A stretch of 64,000 nucleotides of DNA from the NCBI GenBank assembly GCA_002127295.1, contig NFUV01000002.1:620001-684000 (forward strand). The letters run 5' to 3'. Of the stretch, positions 1-9,010 are shown piece after piece. Both the position numbers and the translations under genes were made by a program. The notes under the pieces were generated by a model. That model saw only the letters and a list, made by a program, of their open reading frames with translations. It was not told the DNA's origin and searched no databases. The stretch comes from Chitinophagaceae bacterium IBVUCB2 (GTDB lineage: Bacteria; Bacteroidota; Bacteroidia; Chitinophagales; Chitinophagaceae). Numbering within the stretch: position 1 is the stretch's first letter; each line of letters opens with the position of its first letter.

Positions 1-1
1 A

Positions 2-3000
2 TACCGTAGTTATGGAAATGAATCCAGTGATTTTGAAGAGGACACCTACCTGGATATGTATATTTTTCAATGCGGAAAGAAGTGGGGGAAAAAAGTTGCA
101 GGAGTTGAAGACTACGGCGAAAGCATGCGGTTAATGGCAGAAGCATATAAGGATGCAGCAAAAGAAAAAAATAAAAAAGTAAGAAGTTATGGTGATAGGG
201 ATGAAGACTATTCAGCAGATAAACTACAGGAAGCTTATAGAACCGGTAATCTTGATTTACTGGACTCCATCAATAAATACAATAGCTTTTCGGAAGCCTT
301 CGATGAAAAATTTTTGTATAAAAGAAATGAAATACAGGCTAATTCAATTGACTCCATAATTAAATCCGGTACTATTTTATTTGTAGGAGTTGGAGCAGCA
401 CATTTGCCGGGTGACCGGGGTGTTATAGAAATGCTTAGAGATAAAGGCTTTAAACTGCGACCAGTAAAAATGGGAGAGAGATCCAGCAAGACAAAAGACC
501 TGGTTGATAAAATTAAAGTACCTGTTACTTTTAAGACAGAAACTGCAGGTGATGGAATGTTTAAAGTAGATATACCGGGAAAATTTTACAAGTTTGGTGA
601 AGATGCGGCACTTGACCAACAACAATATGCCGATATGGCCAACGGAAGTTATTATATGGTTACCCGTGTAATGACCAATGCGTGGATGTGGAACCACCAT
701 ACAGATGATGTGTACAGGAAGATAGACAGTTTGCTCTATGAAAATGTGCCGGGAAAAATTATTACAAAAACAGCTATTACTAAAAATGGCTACAAAGGAC
801 TTGATATAACTAACCGTACCCGCCGGGGGGATATACAACGGTATAATATTTTTATTACGCCTTTTGAAATTTTCTTCTTTAAAATGAGCGGTACGGGTGA
901 TTATGTGCAGACTGGCGATGAGGCAAAGCGATTTTTTGGCAGCATACAGTTAAAGGAATTTAAGAATGTTATAGAACCGACTGCCAGCGAATGGAAAAAG
1001 TTTTCACCAGCTCAGGGAGGCTTTGCAGTAAATATGCCGCATGTACCTTATGTTGGAAACGATGGAAGCTGGATATATGATGCAGAAGATAAGCAAGCAG
1101 GAACACATTACCGGGTTATAAGAACAGATATTCATAATTATAGTTTTGTTGAGGAGGATACTTTTGATCTCGGGTTACTGGAAGAGAGCTTTATGTCATC
1201 TGAATTTATTGATTCGCAGTTGAGCCGTAAGCAAATAACTGTTAAAGGTTACCCGGCGTTGGAGAGTAAATTCAAAGACAAGAATGGGGCAGTCTACATG
1301 GCGAGGTTCGTAATACAAGGACCACATTATTATACTTTGCTGGCTCATGGTAAGCAGGAAACATCAGCAATGAATGATTTCCTGAATTCGTTTGAAATTA
1401 AACCATTCCAATATGGTGAATCAAAATGGCAAAAAGACACTTCGCTATATTTTACTGTTAAAACACCTGTATTCCCGGAAGATAAAAAGATAAAATTAGA
1501 TATCCCCCGGTATAATTATTACGGCGGAGATGATGATGACACCGATGAAGCATCAGAAAATGACTTGCTGGAAGCAGGGGCTTTCAGAAATAAAATTATC
1601 AGTAACGATACTACGGGAGAAAAAATATACATCTCTTTTTATCGTTCACCCAGGTATAATTATACAAAAGATAGCAGTTCTTTAGATAAGGATAATGAAG
1701 GAGGTTTCTCACATGATAGCACCTGGATTATCAAAACGAGAAAAAAAATGGAACTGCCTAATAAAACAAAGGTTTGGGAATTGCTGCTTACGGATACAGG
1801 TAGCAGCAGGGCACTTTGGTATAAAACGTATTACAAGGATGGTATCGGCTTTTCCTTACTTACCCAATTAGACACACTAACCAGGCCCAGTTCATTTATT
1901 AATACGTTTTATGAAACATTTTCGCCGGTTGATACATTGAAAGGGGTTAATCCTTTCACCAAAAAATCCACTTTATTTTTTGAAGATTTCATGAGTACTG
2001 ATACTGCCTTGCACAAACTGGCTGTAAAAAATATTAGTACGATTGAGCTGGACTCTACCGATTTGCCACAATTGAAAAAAATTATCAACCAGCTTAGCTG
2101 GAGTGAAAAAAAATATCTCGACACCAAAAAGTCGTTGATCGGCAAATTGGGTGATATTAAAACAAACGCCTCTGCAGTTTATTTGAAAGATTTATACTAT
2201 GCTCTTGGTGACACCATACAATTGCAGTATGCTGTGCTGGAAAATTTGTTACAACAAAAAACAACCACAGCCTATCGAACTTTCCGGGATATAATTAATG
2301 CTGAACCGCCGGTACTGGATTTTGGAGTTGATAATTATTCAGATTATAGCTATGCTAACCGGGTCAACCCTTATTTGGCGGGGTATAGTTTTGATGATGG
2401 AAAATTTTTGGATGAGCTTTCAGATTCATTAAAACTCACTCGTACTATATTGCCTGATTTGTTACCGCTACTAAATCTCGAAGATTATAAAAGCAGTATC
2501 ATGAAACTGTTGGGAGAGATGGTAGACAGTAATCTCGTAACCTCCAAGGATTACGAAATTTACTACAGTAAATTTATGCTGGAAGCGAAGCATGAATTAA
2601 AAAAGCAAGCTATCGCAGAAAAGAAGTTAGCAATAGCCAAAGCGGAAGAAAGTAAAACGGAGAAGAAGCCAGCTTCTTATTATGATGAAGAAGATGATAA
2701 TGATTCTGGTAACGATGACCTCAGTTTATATGCTACCTTATTACTTCCTTACTGGGATGCAACTACAGCCGTTAAGCCATTGTTACAGCAAATGTTGTCT
2801 TCTAATGATAAAAGACTGAAGTATAAAAGCATGATGCTATTGATCGATAACAATAAGCCTTATCCAGATACATTACCCGGATATTTTGCAGGAATGGAGG
2901 ATTATCGATACGAATTGTATACCGATCTGAAGAAAAGAAAAAAGCAGGATAAATTTCCAGCTCTATACAACAATCATCTTGAAATTGGTAAAAGCGCCTT

Positions 3001-3397
3001 ACTGGATAAAAAATCATACGGCAAGCCAGATTCAATTGTTTACATCGATAGAATACTTACGGAATATAAAGACAAAAAAGGTTTTGTCTATTTCTTCAAA
3101 TACAAGAACAAAAAAGATGACTTGACCTGGAAGCTGGCAACAGTGGGGCTGACTCCTGAAGACCCAACTAAGTTTGAGTTTGCAGATTCATCCAAAAGAA
3201 ATAATTACCAGTTTGAATCCCGGTACAATCGTTATGATTTTACCGGCTTCACCAATACAAAAGTAAAAGATGAGGAGTTGATGAGCACTTTCCTGAAAAA
3301 GCAATTGAAAAAAATGCTCTATTCCAGAAGAAAAAGCGCAAAAGAATTTTACACGGATGAGGGTGAGGGAGGCAGTGAATCGGCTTATGTTGATTAA
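2..3397 (+). CDS. TraB/GumN-type large protein, 5' end outside window
   Basis: The reading frame is open from base 2, so the true start lies before the window; 1131 residues are visible. The first roughly 155 residues look like the end of a TraB/GumN domain: a GVED-type segment near base 100 and the family's closing motif GAAHLPG followed by a glycine-rich helix near bases 377-450. The remaining roughly 970 residues match nothing I recognise. They are hydrophilic, beta-rich in the first half and helical later, with a lysine/glutamate-rich stretch followed by an acidic DEEDDNDSGNDD segment around bases 2600-2720. TraB/GumN proteins are thought to be metal-dependent peptidase-like or heme/pheromone-related; the role here is unknown. 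The stop codon overlaps the stop of the convergent ABC gene by 4 bases. The gene call is solid, the function is not. Confidence 0.8.
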   Translation, partial: YRSYGNESSDFEEDTYLDMYIFQCGKKWGKKVAGVEDYGESMRLMAEAYKDAAKEKNKKVRSYGDRDEDYSADKLQEAYRTGNLDLLDSINKYNSFSEAFDEKFLYKRNEIQANSIDSIIKSGTILFVGVGAAHLPGDRGVIEMLRDKGFKLRPVKMGERSSKTKDLVDKIKVPVTFKTETAGDGMFKVDIPGKFYKFGEDAALDQQQYADMANGSYYMVTRVMTNAWMWNHHTDDVYRKIDSLLYENVPGKIITKTAITKNGYKGLDITNRTRRGDIQRYNIFITPFEIFFFKMSGTGDYVQTGDEAKRFFGSIQLKEFKNVIEPTASEWKKFSPAQGGFAVNMPHVPYVGNDGSWIYDAEDKQAGTHYRVIRTDIHNYSFVEEDTFDLGLLEESFMSSEFIDSQLSRKQITVKGYPALESKFKDKNGAVYMARFVIQGPHYYTLLAHGKQETSAMNDFLNSFEIKPFQYGESKWQKDTSLYFTVKTPVFPEDKKIKLDIPRYNYYGGDDDDTDEASENDLLEAGAFRNKIISNDTTGEKIYISFYRSPRYNYTKDSSSLDKDNEGGFSHDSTWIIKTRKKMELPNKTKVWELLLTDTGSSRALWYKTYYKDGIGFSLLTQLDTLTRPSSFINTFYETFSPVDTLKGVNPFTKKSTLFFEDFMSTDTALHKLAVKNISTIELDSTDLPQLKKIINQLSWSEKKYLDTKKSLIGKLGDIKTNASAVYLKDLYYALGDTIQLQYAVLENLLQQKTTTAYRTFRDIINAEPPVLDFGVDNYSDYSYANRVNPYLAGYSFDDGKFLDELSDSLKLTRTILPDLLPLLNLEDYKSSIMKLLGEMVDSNLVTSKDYEIYYSKFMLEAKHELKKQAIAEKKLAIAKAEESKTEKKPASYYDEEDDNDSGNDDLSLYATLLLPYWDATTAVKPLLQQMLSSNDKRLKYKSMMLLIDNNKPYPDTLPGYFAGMEDYRYELYTDLKKRKKQDKFPALYNNHLEIGKSALLDKKSYGKPDSIVYIDRILTEYKDKKGFVYFFKYKNKKDDLTWKLATVGLTPEDPTKFEFADSSKRNNYQFESRYNRYDFTGFTNTKVKDEELMSTFLKKQLKKMLYSRRKSAKEFYTDEGEGGSESAYVD

Positions 3398-5118
3398 CTC
3401 ACCATTCCTTTTGGTATTGAAGCAATCAATTTTTTGGTATACTCAGTTTTCGGGTTAAAATAAATATCATCCGCATTTCCGCTTTCTTCAATCTTGCCTT
3501 GGTTCATTACCATGATGCGGTCGCTGATGTAGCGAACAACTGAGAGGTCATGTGAGATGAATATAACCGTAAAGCCAAACTCTTTTTTCAAATCATTCAA
3601 CAGGTTTAATACTTGTGCCTGGACACTTACATCCAATGCGGAAACAGATTCATCACAAACAATAAAAGATGGATTTAATGCCAATGCTCTTGCAATTACT
3701 ATACGTTGGCGTTGCCCACCACTAAACTCATGGGGGTAGCGGTTAAAATGTTCTGCTTTCAGGTTGACTTTTTCCAATAGCTCAGTTACTTTATCTTTTC
3801 GTTCTTTATCAGTTGCAAGTATTTTATGCACTTTTATTGGTTCAGCAATAGCAGCTCCAATCGTCATTCTTGGATTGAGAGAAGAGTAAGGGTCCTGAAA
3901 TATTATCTGCACATCTTTTCTTAACGATCGTAACTCATCTTTTTTCTTTGCAGTAAGGTCCATACCGTTGTAAATAATTTTTCCGGCAGTAGGTTCCACC
4001 AGGCGAAGCAGTGTTCTTCCCAATGTTGTTTTGCCGCAACCACTTTCGCCAACAAGGCCGAGAGTTTCTCCTTTGTACACTTCAAAACTTACATCATCAA
4101 CTGCTTTGGTAAAGGAGGAGGGTTTACCAAACATTGTTCTTTTAGTCGGAAAATAGACGGAAAGATTTTTTACGGAAAGAAGTATTGGGTCGCCAGTCGT
4201 CACTTTACCTTCCACAGTACTGTTCCGTGGTTTTGCAGTTGTTGCTATCGTCTGCAGACTAAGTTTTGAAGGCTTCAAAAAATCGCTGACAACAGGTAGT
4301 CTCTTTCCTCTTTCATGATTTACCGGGCGGCAAGCCAGCAGGGCTTTCGTATATGGATGAACAGCATTAGTAAAAATTTCTTTTACGGTGTTCTGTTCTA
4401 CTATTTCTCCTTTGTACATCACTAATGCCCTGTCTGCTATTTCTGCTACAACGCCTAGATCATGCGTAATGAAAACAACACCCATGTTGGATTGTTGTTG
4501 TAGTTCTTTGATCAATCGCAGAATTGTTTTTTGTACAGTAACATCGAGAGCAGTGGTAGGCTCATCACAGATCAATAAAGAAGGTTCGCAGCACATAGCT
4601 ATGGCAATCATCACCCGTTGTTTTTGTCCTCCGCTTAGTTGATGCGGATAGCGGTTAAACATTACCTCAGGATTTGGCAGCTTAACTCTTTCAAACCATT
4701 CTATTGTTCGTTGTTTTGCTTCTGTTTTTGAAATTTTTTTATGCAGTAATAATGATTCCATTACCTGGTCGCCGCAAGTAAGTACCGGGTTTAATGATGT
4801 CATCGGCTCCTGGAAAATCATGGAAATTTTATTGCCACGAATATCTTGTAGTTGATAACGATCTCTTTTCAGCAAGTCAATATTTTCTTTACCATCTTCT
4901 GAAAAAAATATCTCTCCCGAAACATATTTTGCCGGAGGAGAAGGAAGTAATTGCAATATTGAAAGTGAAGTAACAGATTTACCCGAACCTGACTCGCCAA
5001 CCAGGGCCACTACTTCGCCACGATCAACACTAAAAGAAATATTTTTTAATGCAGTAACAGTTCCCGATTCGGCTTCAAAATCAAGCGAAAGGTTCTGTAT
5101 GCTTAAAAGTGGAGGCAT
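3394..5118 (-). CDS. Fused two-domain oligopeptide ABC transporter ATPase (DppD-DppF type)
   Basis: 574 residues forming two complete ABC ATPase domains, as in YejF/GsiA. Domain 1 has Walker A GESGSGKS at residues 41-48, signature LSGGQKQR at 161-168 and Walker B LLICDEP at 181-187. Domain 2 has Walker A GESGCGKT at 357-364, signature FSGGQRQR at 465-472 and IVCDE at 486-490. Each half carries the peptide/nickel-type C-terminal extension (HPYTKALL in the first half), so it should energise import of peptides or a similar solute through a cytoplasmic-membrane permease. No permease or binding protein gene is adjacent, so it is an orphan ATPase here. Its ATG overlaps the stop of the upstream small gene (TGATG), which implies translational coupling. 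Substrate is unknown. Confidence 0.93.
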   Translation of the reverse strand: MPPLLSIQNLSLDFEAESGTVTALKNISFSVDRGEVVALVGESGSGKSVTSLSILQLLPSPPAKYVSGEIFFSEDGKENIDLLKRDRYQLQDIRGNKISMIFQEPMTSLNPVLTCGDQVMESLLLHKKISKTEAKQRTIEWFERVKLPNPEVMFNRYPHQLSGGQKQRVMIAIAMCCEPSLLICDEPTTALDVTVQKTILRLIKELQQQSNMGVVFITHDLGVVAEIADRALVMYKGEIVEQNTVKEIFTNAVHPYTKALLACRPVNHERGKRLPVVSDFLKPSKLSLQTIATTAKPRNSTVEGKVTTGDPILLSVKNLSVYFPTKRTMFGKPSSFTKAVDDVSFEVYKGETLGLVGESGCGKTTLGRTLLRLVEPTAGKIIYNGMDLTAKKKDELRSLRKDVQIIFQDPYSSLNPRMTIGAAIAEPIKVHKILATDKERKDKVTELLEKVNLKAEHFNRYPHEFSGGQRQRIVIARALALNPSFIVCDESVSALDVSVQAQVLNLLNDLKKEFGFTVIFISHDLSVVRYISDRIMVMNQGKIEESGNADDIYFNPKTEYTKKLIASIPKGMVS

Positions 5119-5486
5119 CAGTTTTCTACTTTAATAGCAATTGCTTTTGCTGGTGTGGGATAATAAGCTTCGCAAACCATACAACTTTCTTGTTTTGTTG
5201 TATCAATTGTAAAATAAAATTCATCTCCTTGTTTGATATTGACAGGAAAGGTGCAAGGGCTGCCTAACCGGAAAACATTTTCATGTATTTTGCCCGTTGT
5301 TTCATCCGTCCATTTAGCAGCAACCAAAGAAGAATCAACCTTTCCTTCAATTAGTTTGATTGTATAATTCATACAAATACCAGCAATTTCAAGCTTGCCT
5401 TTTAAACGTTCGGTTTTCTTTGTACTGCATTCGCTGCTGGAAAGCAGGATAGTTGACAAAGCAACAAGTAGTATGTAATACTTCAT
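5118..5486 (-). CDS. Small exported protein of unknown function
   Basis: 122 residues with a hydrophobic N-terminal segment (about residues 3-17) that looks like a signal peptide. A cysteine follows at residue 20, but the residue before it is glutamate, so a lipobox is not convincing. The mature part has several cysteines, including a CMVC pair near residue 104, and no family I recognise. It ends in the start codon of the ABC ATPase and lies 10 bases downstream of the AMP nucleosidase stop, so the three genes are probably co-transcribed. It could be an envelope protein; no function is claimed. Confidence 0.7.
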   Translation of the reverse strand: MKYYILLVALSTILLSSSECSTKKTERLKGKLEIAGICMNYTIKLIEGKVDSSLVAAKWTDETTGKIHENVFRLGSPCTFPVNIKQGDEFYFTIDTTKQESCMVCEAYYPTPAKAIAIKVEN

Positions 5487-5496
5487 CCCGGTAAAT

Positions 5497-6267
5497 TTAA
5501 AATTTCAGATGTCTCACCGTCATTCCATCATTCATCAGCATTTTCAGTGAGTCAACGCCAATTTTTAAATGTGTTTCCACATATTGTGCTGTTACACTTT
5601 TATCACTCTCTTCAGTTTTTACTCCTTCGGGTGTCATTGGCTGGTCGCTTACCAATAGTAAAGCACCGGTTGGTATTTTGTTATAGAAACCAACAGTAAA
5701 TACAGTTGCCGTTTCCATATCAATAGCGTAAGCCCTTATCTTTTGCAGGTATTCTTTGAAAGGCTCATCATGTTCCCACACACGGCGGTTGGTAGTATAC
5801 ACGGTACCGGTCCAGTAATCAACACCATAATCTCTTATAGTAGTAGATACTGCTTTTTGTAAAGCAAAGGCTGGCAGTGCAGGTACTTCTGCAGGAAAAT
5901 AATCGTTGGAAGTTCCTTCGCCCCGTATAGCTGCAATTGGCAGAATCAGGTCGCCGAGTTTATTGCGTTTTTTTAACCCACCGCACTTGCCTAAAAACAA
6001 GGCTGCTTTTGGTTGAATGGCCGATAGTAAATCCATTACCGTGGCAGCAGTAGGGCTGCCCATACCAAAATTGATGATACTGATATTATCAGCTGTGGCG
6101 CATTGCATCGGTTTGCCAATGCCAATTACATCTACATTATTCCATTGGGCAAACATCGTTACGTAGTTGCTGAAGTTGGTCAGTAAAATGTATTCACCAA
6201 AATTTGCCAGTGCCTCCCCAGTGTAGCGGGGCAACCAGTTCTGTACTATTTCTTCTTTTGATTTCAT
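5497..6267 (-). CDS. amn: AMP nucleosidase
   Basis: 256 residues of the nucleoside phosphorylase-I superfamily, short form typical of Bacteroidota AMP nucleosidases. It hydrolyses AMP to adenine and ribose 5-phosphate in the cytoplasm. Visible motifs are GMGSPTAA near residue 68, GKCGG near 93, GEGTSNDY near 117, IDMETA at 182-187 (purine/ribose-binding Met-Glu) and VSDQP near 206 with the catalytic Asp. I placed the start at the ATG at 6267 (protein begins MKSKEEIV) rather than the in-frame ATG at 6384: the extra 39 residues have no family look and would run into the divergent gene at 6383. First gene of a probable minus-strand operon with the small exported protein and the ABC ATPase. Confidence 0.9.
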   Translation of the reverse strand: MKSKEEIVQNWLPRYTGEALANFGEYILLTNFSNYVTMFAQWNNVDVIGIGKPMQCATADNISIINFGMGSPTAATVMDLLSAIQPKAALFLGKCGGLKKRNKLGDLILPIAAIRGEGTSNDYFPAEVPALPAFALQKAVSTTIRDYGVDYWTGTVYTTNRRVWEHDEPFKEYLQKIRAYAIDMETATVFTVGFYNKIPTGALLLVSDQPMTPEGVKTEESDKSVTAQYVETHLKIGVDSLKMLMNDGMTVRHLKF

Positions 6268-6382
6268 ATATGCAAATTTAATCAATATTTTCTCGCACAG
6301 AGATAAAAGAGGAAAGGAGGATGCTTCGCATCTAACCTGATTTATATTAAGTTTAGTTGAAACCGAATAGTATTTTTGAAGC

Positions 6383-6817
6383 ATGATGAATATCCCTTAC
6401 CCCGAACCGGCATTTAGGATGCGACAGGAAGAGGGTAAAGATTTTATTTTCGATGCGCTGCGTAAAAAATGGTTGTTGCTTACACCTGAGGAATGGGTGC
6501 GACAAAACTTTGTGCAATATCTTTTGCAAGTGAAAAAGTATCCTTCTACATTGATTGCTCTTGAAAAGGAAATTAAGCTCGGCGAATTAAAAAAGCGGTT
6601 TGATGTGTTGGTGTATGATAACAATCACCAGCCGTGGATGATGGTGGAATGTAAAGCGACGACGATCAGGCTGGATGAAAATGTATTGGAGCAAGCTTTA
6701 CGATATAATATAAGTGTGCCGGTTGAGTATATTGTTATTACTAACGGCAATGCAACATATGGTTGGCGCAGGGCAGAAGGGAAGCTGGAGTTGCTGGAAG
6801 AATTGCCCTCCGTATAG
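6383..6817 (+). CDS. Stand-alone HsdR N-terminal-like (PD-(D/E)xK) protein
   Basis: 144 residues matching the N-terminal domain of type I restriction subunit R (HSDR_N_2 type). The nuclease-fold core is visible: Glu61, Asp74 in RFDVLV, and Glu89-x-Lys91 in MVECKA, followed by a glutamine (Gln104) in a helix. There is no helicase motor and no HsdM/HsdS nearby, so this is not a restriction system. Single-domain homologues are widespread in Bacteroidota with no settled function; DNA repair or nucleic-acid binding is inference. It is divergent from amn, and two consecutive ATGs (6383 and 6386) are possible starts. Confidence 0.8.
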   Translation: MMNIPYPEPAFRMRQEEGKDFIFDALRKKWLLLTPEEWVRQNFVQYLLQVKKYPSTLIALEKEIKLGELKKRFDVLVYDNNHQPWMMVECKATTIRLDENVLEQALRYNISVPVEYIVITNGNATYGWRRAEGKLELLEELPSV

Positions 6818-7193
6818 CTTCGCTTGAGCAAGTGCAGTTAGTTTTTTCCCTATAAAAGTTAGTGTTTGTTTGTTTTTCTCTTTTCATTGTTTGACCGGAG
6901 ATGTCGATTGTTTGACCGCCACGTGTCATTGCTTCAGCGTAAGATGACATTGTTTCACCGCCATTCATCATTGTTTGACTGACAGTATCGATTGTTTGAC
7001 AGACAGCATCGATTGTTTGACTGACAGAGGCTCTTGTTTGAGCTGATTATGCGTTAGTTAGAGGGAATTTGGTCGTTTTTTACTGGTTAATTTCTGTTGT
7101 TGGTGGGTGGGAGTTAAGGTAATATTAGCCTGATGGCTGAGCTGCGACAACGGCGTAAAATGTATACCTTACCTGAAGCTTAAAACCTCATCA
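6818..7193. other. 376-bp intergenic region holding a 21-bp minisatellite
   Basis: No convincing gene. The centre is the 21-bp tandem array described separately (6886-7053). The rest is the leader of the DUF4440 gene at 7194; no exact TAnnTTTG box was found in it. A short antisense frame with an ATG at 6971 runs through part of the array into the 3' end of the HsdR-N gene, but has no family features after the repeats. Confidence 0.6.
6886..7053. repeat. 21-bp tandem repeat, eight degenerate units
   Basis: Eight consecutive units in perfect 21-bp register start at 6886, 6907, 6928, 6949, 6970, 6991, 7012 and 7033. Each begins with ATTGTTTGAC or a close variant (the last begins CTTGTTTGAG), and the second half is more variable. 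Units 5-7 are the most alike. Because 21 is a multiple of three, one minus-strand frame reads as a seven-residue repeat of the form QT(I/M)xxxx, open from about 7050 to 6886 and beyond, but it has no start codon before 6971. There are no unique spacers, so it is not CRISPR. Confidence 0.92.
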
Positions 7194-7640
7194 ATGAAAA
7201 AACTATTAATCGCTTTTGCATTATTCTTTTCAGCCGCTTGTTTAAATGCCCAAAACAAGGAAACAGAAGCAACGATCAGGAGCCTGGAACAACTAGAAGT
7301 GCAGGCCATACTTAATAAGGACTCTGTTACTTTATTAAAACTTTGGGCGAAGGACTATACGGTAAACTCTCCGGACAATGTGGTGGTTATTCCGGGCCAA
7401 ACTACTCTGGACAGGCCTGTTTTAAAAAGAGCAAGAACATCTTTTGCCAGGGAGATAGAACATGTTATTATTAAAGAAGGTTTTGCTATTGTGATGGGTA
7501 ATGAAACAGTGGTGCCGGTGGATGATCCACTAAAAGAGGGGCAAGTTGTTAAAAGACGTTTTACTAATATTTGGCAGCAACAAGATGGTGTATGGAAATT
7601 AATTGCGAGGCATGCTAATATAATATGTAAAAAAGATTGA
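7194..7640 (+). CDS. Secreted DUF4440/NTF2-like protein
   Basis: 148 residues. The N-terminus MKKLLIAFALFFSAACLNAQ is a Sec signal peptide ending in an Ala-x-Ala-like site. The rest has the SnoaL/NTF2-like (DUF4440) pattern: an opening helix with I..LEQ.EV.A.L, a KLWA.DY strand-turn near residue 50, and a closing KRRFTNIW...GVWKLIARH strand pair. Members are small cone-shaped proteins that bind or turn over small ligands; the substrate is not readable from sequence. A paralogue lies tail to tail 18 bases away. Confidence 0.87.
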   Translation: MKKLLIAFALFFSAACLNAQNKETEATIRSLEQLEVQAILNKDSVTLLKLWAKDYTVNSPDNVVVIPGQTTLDRPVLKRARTSFAREIEHVIIKEGFAIVMGNETVVPVDDPLKEGQVVKRRFTNIWQQQDGVWKLIARHANIICKKD

Positions 7641-7658
7641 GGTTTGAGAAGTAATTAA

Positions 7659-8111
7659 TCATTGACAAATAATGGAAGCATGCCGGGCTATTTGCTGCCA
7701 TTGTCCATTTTTCTTCATCCAGATATTAGTGAAACGTCTTTTCATTATTTGTCCTGCTTTTACTGCTGGGGTATCTGTTTTGGATACAATGATCTCATGC
7801 CCCATTGTAATTACAAGGTTTTCCTGGACCTGTATTCTTTCAATGATCTTGTCGAACCTGGTATAGTCGAGCAGACCTCTTTTTTGTAACGTCAGAATAG
7901 AGTCACGGGTTGCTGTTACTTCATTTCTTGGTGTGTTCACCATGAATTCCGTTGCCCATAGTTGTTTGAGTGTGTTGGTGTCTCCTTTTAAAACAGCCTC
8001 TGCACCTCTTTGCTCTAAGTTTCTTATCTCAGTTTCTGTTTTGGAATTGTCTTGTGCATTTGTTGCAAATGTTGAGACAGTGAATGCTGCTAATAAAATG
8101 AATTTCGTCAT
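7659..8111 (-). CDS. Secreted DUF4440/NTF2-like protein, paralogue of the gene at 7194
   Basis: 150 residues with signal peptide MTKFILLAAFTVSTFATNAQ and the same fold as its neighbour. The two share TE.EIR.LEQ, LK.LWA..., G.(V/I).KRRFTNIW and IARHA.IIC, so they are clearly duplicated genes. They are convergent, with 18 bases between the stop codons, which suggests an inverted local duplication. Function unknown beyond the NTF2-like fold. Confidence 0.87.
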   Translation of the reverse strand: MTKFILLAAFTVSTFATNAQDNSKTETEIRNLEQRGAEAVLKGDTNTLKQLWATEFMVNTPRNEVTATRDSILTLQKRGLLDYTRFDKIIERIQVQENLVITMGHEIIVSKTDTPAVKAGQIMKRRFTNIWMKKNGQWQQIARHASIICQ

Positions 8112-8380
8112 GATGGATAGGTTTTAATTTTTGAATGGAATGACGTTCGTTCTGTTTGTCGATTATTTAGTGCTGGAGGGAATTACCAACACTTAGGTAG
8201 GACTAGTTCTTTGAAGGTATGAGCTTTTTTTGAAATAGCTACTAGGGTTTGAAAGACAGATGAGTAGCAATAATCAAGTTAGAATGGATGGATTTTGAAG
8301 GTGTTAGTTCGAATGGTTGCTGTGATAGAATAAATGAGAAAGAGTTTGATGCTGAAAACCAACAACGAGGTAATTAAATA

Positions 8381-8797
8381 TCAGCTATCTATTTTTTTTG
8401 TTACAAGTGATCTTCTTATTACTTGATTTCCTTCAAGGAAGGCTAGTAGACCAACTACAGGTATCTGTAAAACCAAAAAAATCCGTCCCAAGTTTGTGGC
8501 ATTTTCAAAATGCAAAAATAGCAGTAATACGCTGATAGCCGTCCAAACCCAATTGGCATAAATAAGTATTCTGAGTAAGGATATTGATACATTTTTTTGT
8601 GTGGCCAACGAAAATGCAAAAATGGAATATAACAAGTTAACGATAGCTAGAGTAAAAACCAGGTTGCCGGTTAAGCCAAACATTTTCGCCAGCGAACTAT
8701 AAAATAAAAGTCCAATGATTGCAGTGATGAAGCCCAGTGCAAAATCTAACCATAGTAGTTTTTTTAACGCTGACAGGTTTTTTATCTGGTATTTCAT
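8381..8797 (-). CDS. Small four-helix membrane protein
   Basis: 138 residues from the ATG at 8797 (a TTG three codons upstream is less likely). Four hydrophobic segments lie at about residues 15-38, 42-64, 71-94 and 100-120, with a basic C-terminus (RRSLVTKK). No family is recognised. It is flanked by about 270 bases without a gene on the 3' side and by the gdh terminator on the 5' side, so it is probably transcribed alone. It is a real-looking integral membrane protein of unknown function. Confidence 0.7.
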   Translation of the reverse strand: MKYQIKNLSALKKLLWLDFALGFITAIIGLLFYSSLAKMFGLTGNLVFTLAIVNLLYSIFAFSLATQKNVSISLLRILIYANWVWTAISVLLLFLHFENATNLGRIFLVLQIPVVGLLAFLEGNQVIRRSLVTKKIDS

Positions 8798-8933
8798 TCT
8801 AGACAATTCGTTTGAGGTAGCAGCATTTGAGTCTCCTGAAATTTAATGATAAAAAAGAAATTCAAAACTGTTTTTGCATTTTAAAAATACTGAATAGCGA
8901 ACTGAATGCCTACACGAAGGCGTCGATGAGTAA

Positions 8934-8966
8934 GAAAAATCCCATTCCAAGATTTCGGAATGGGAT
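8934..8966 (-). terminator. Rho-independent terminator of glutamate dehydrogenase
   Basis: Perfect 10-bp inverted repeat (ATCCCATTCC at 8939-8948 with GGAATGGGAT at 8957-8966) and an 8-base loop. On the minus strand it is followed by a run of five T. It lies about 45 bases after the gdh stop. Confidence 0.85.
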
Positions 8967-9010
8967 CGTAAAAAATAAGCAATTGGTATATGGCTGTTAA
9001 TCGTTGACGA

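Noticed and set aside
377-838. Antisense frame of 153 codons inside the TraB-type gene
   Set aside because: The plus-strand frame is open for more than 1100 codons; this frame lacks any family feature.
6268-6384. Longer N-terminus for AMP nucleosidase
   Set aside because: The extra 39 residues have no family likeness and would overlap the divergent gene's start.
6741-6971. Minus-strand frame beginning inside the 21-bp repeat
   Set aside because: It overlaps the 3' end of the HsdR-N gene and shows no family features after the repeats; treated only as a property of the minisatellite.
6886-7053. Possible CRISPR array
   Set aside because: Units are contiguous 21-mers with no unique spacers, and no cas gene is present.
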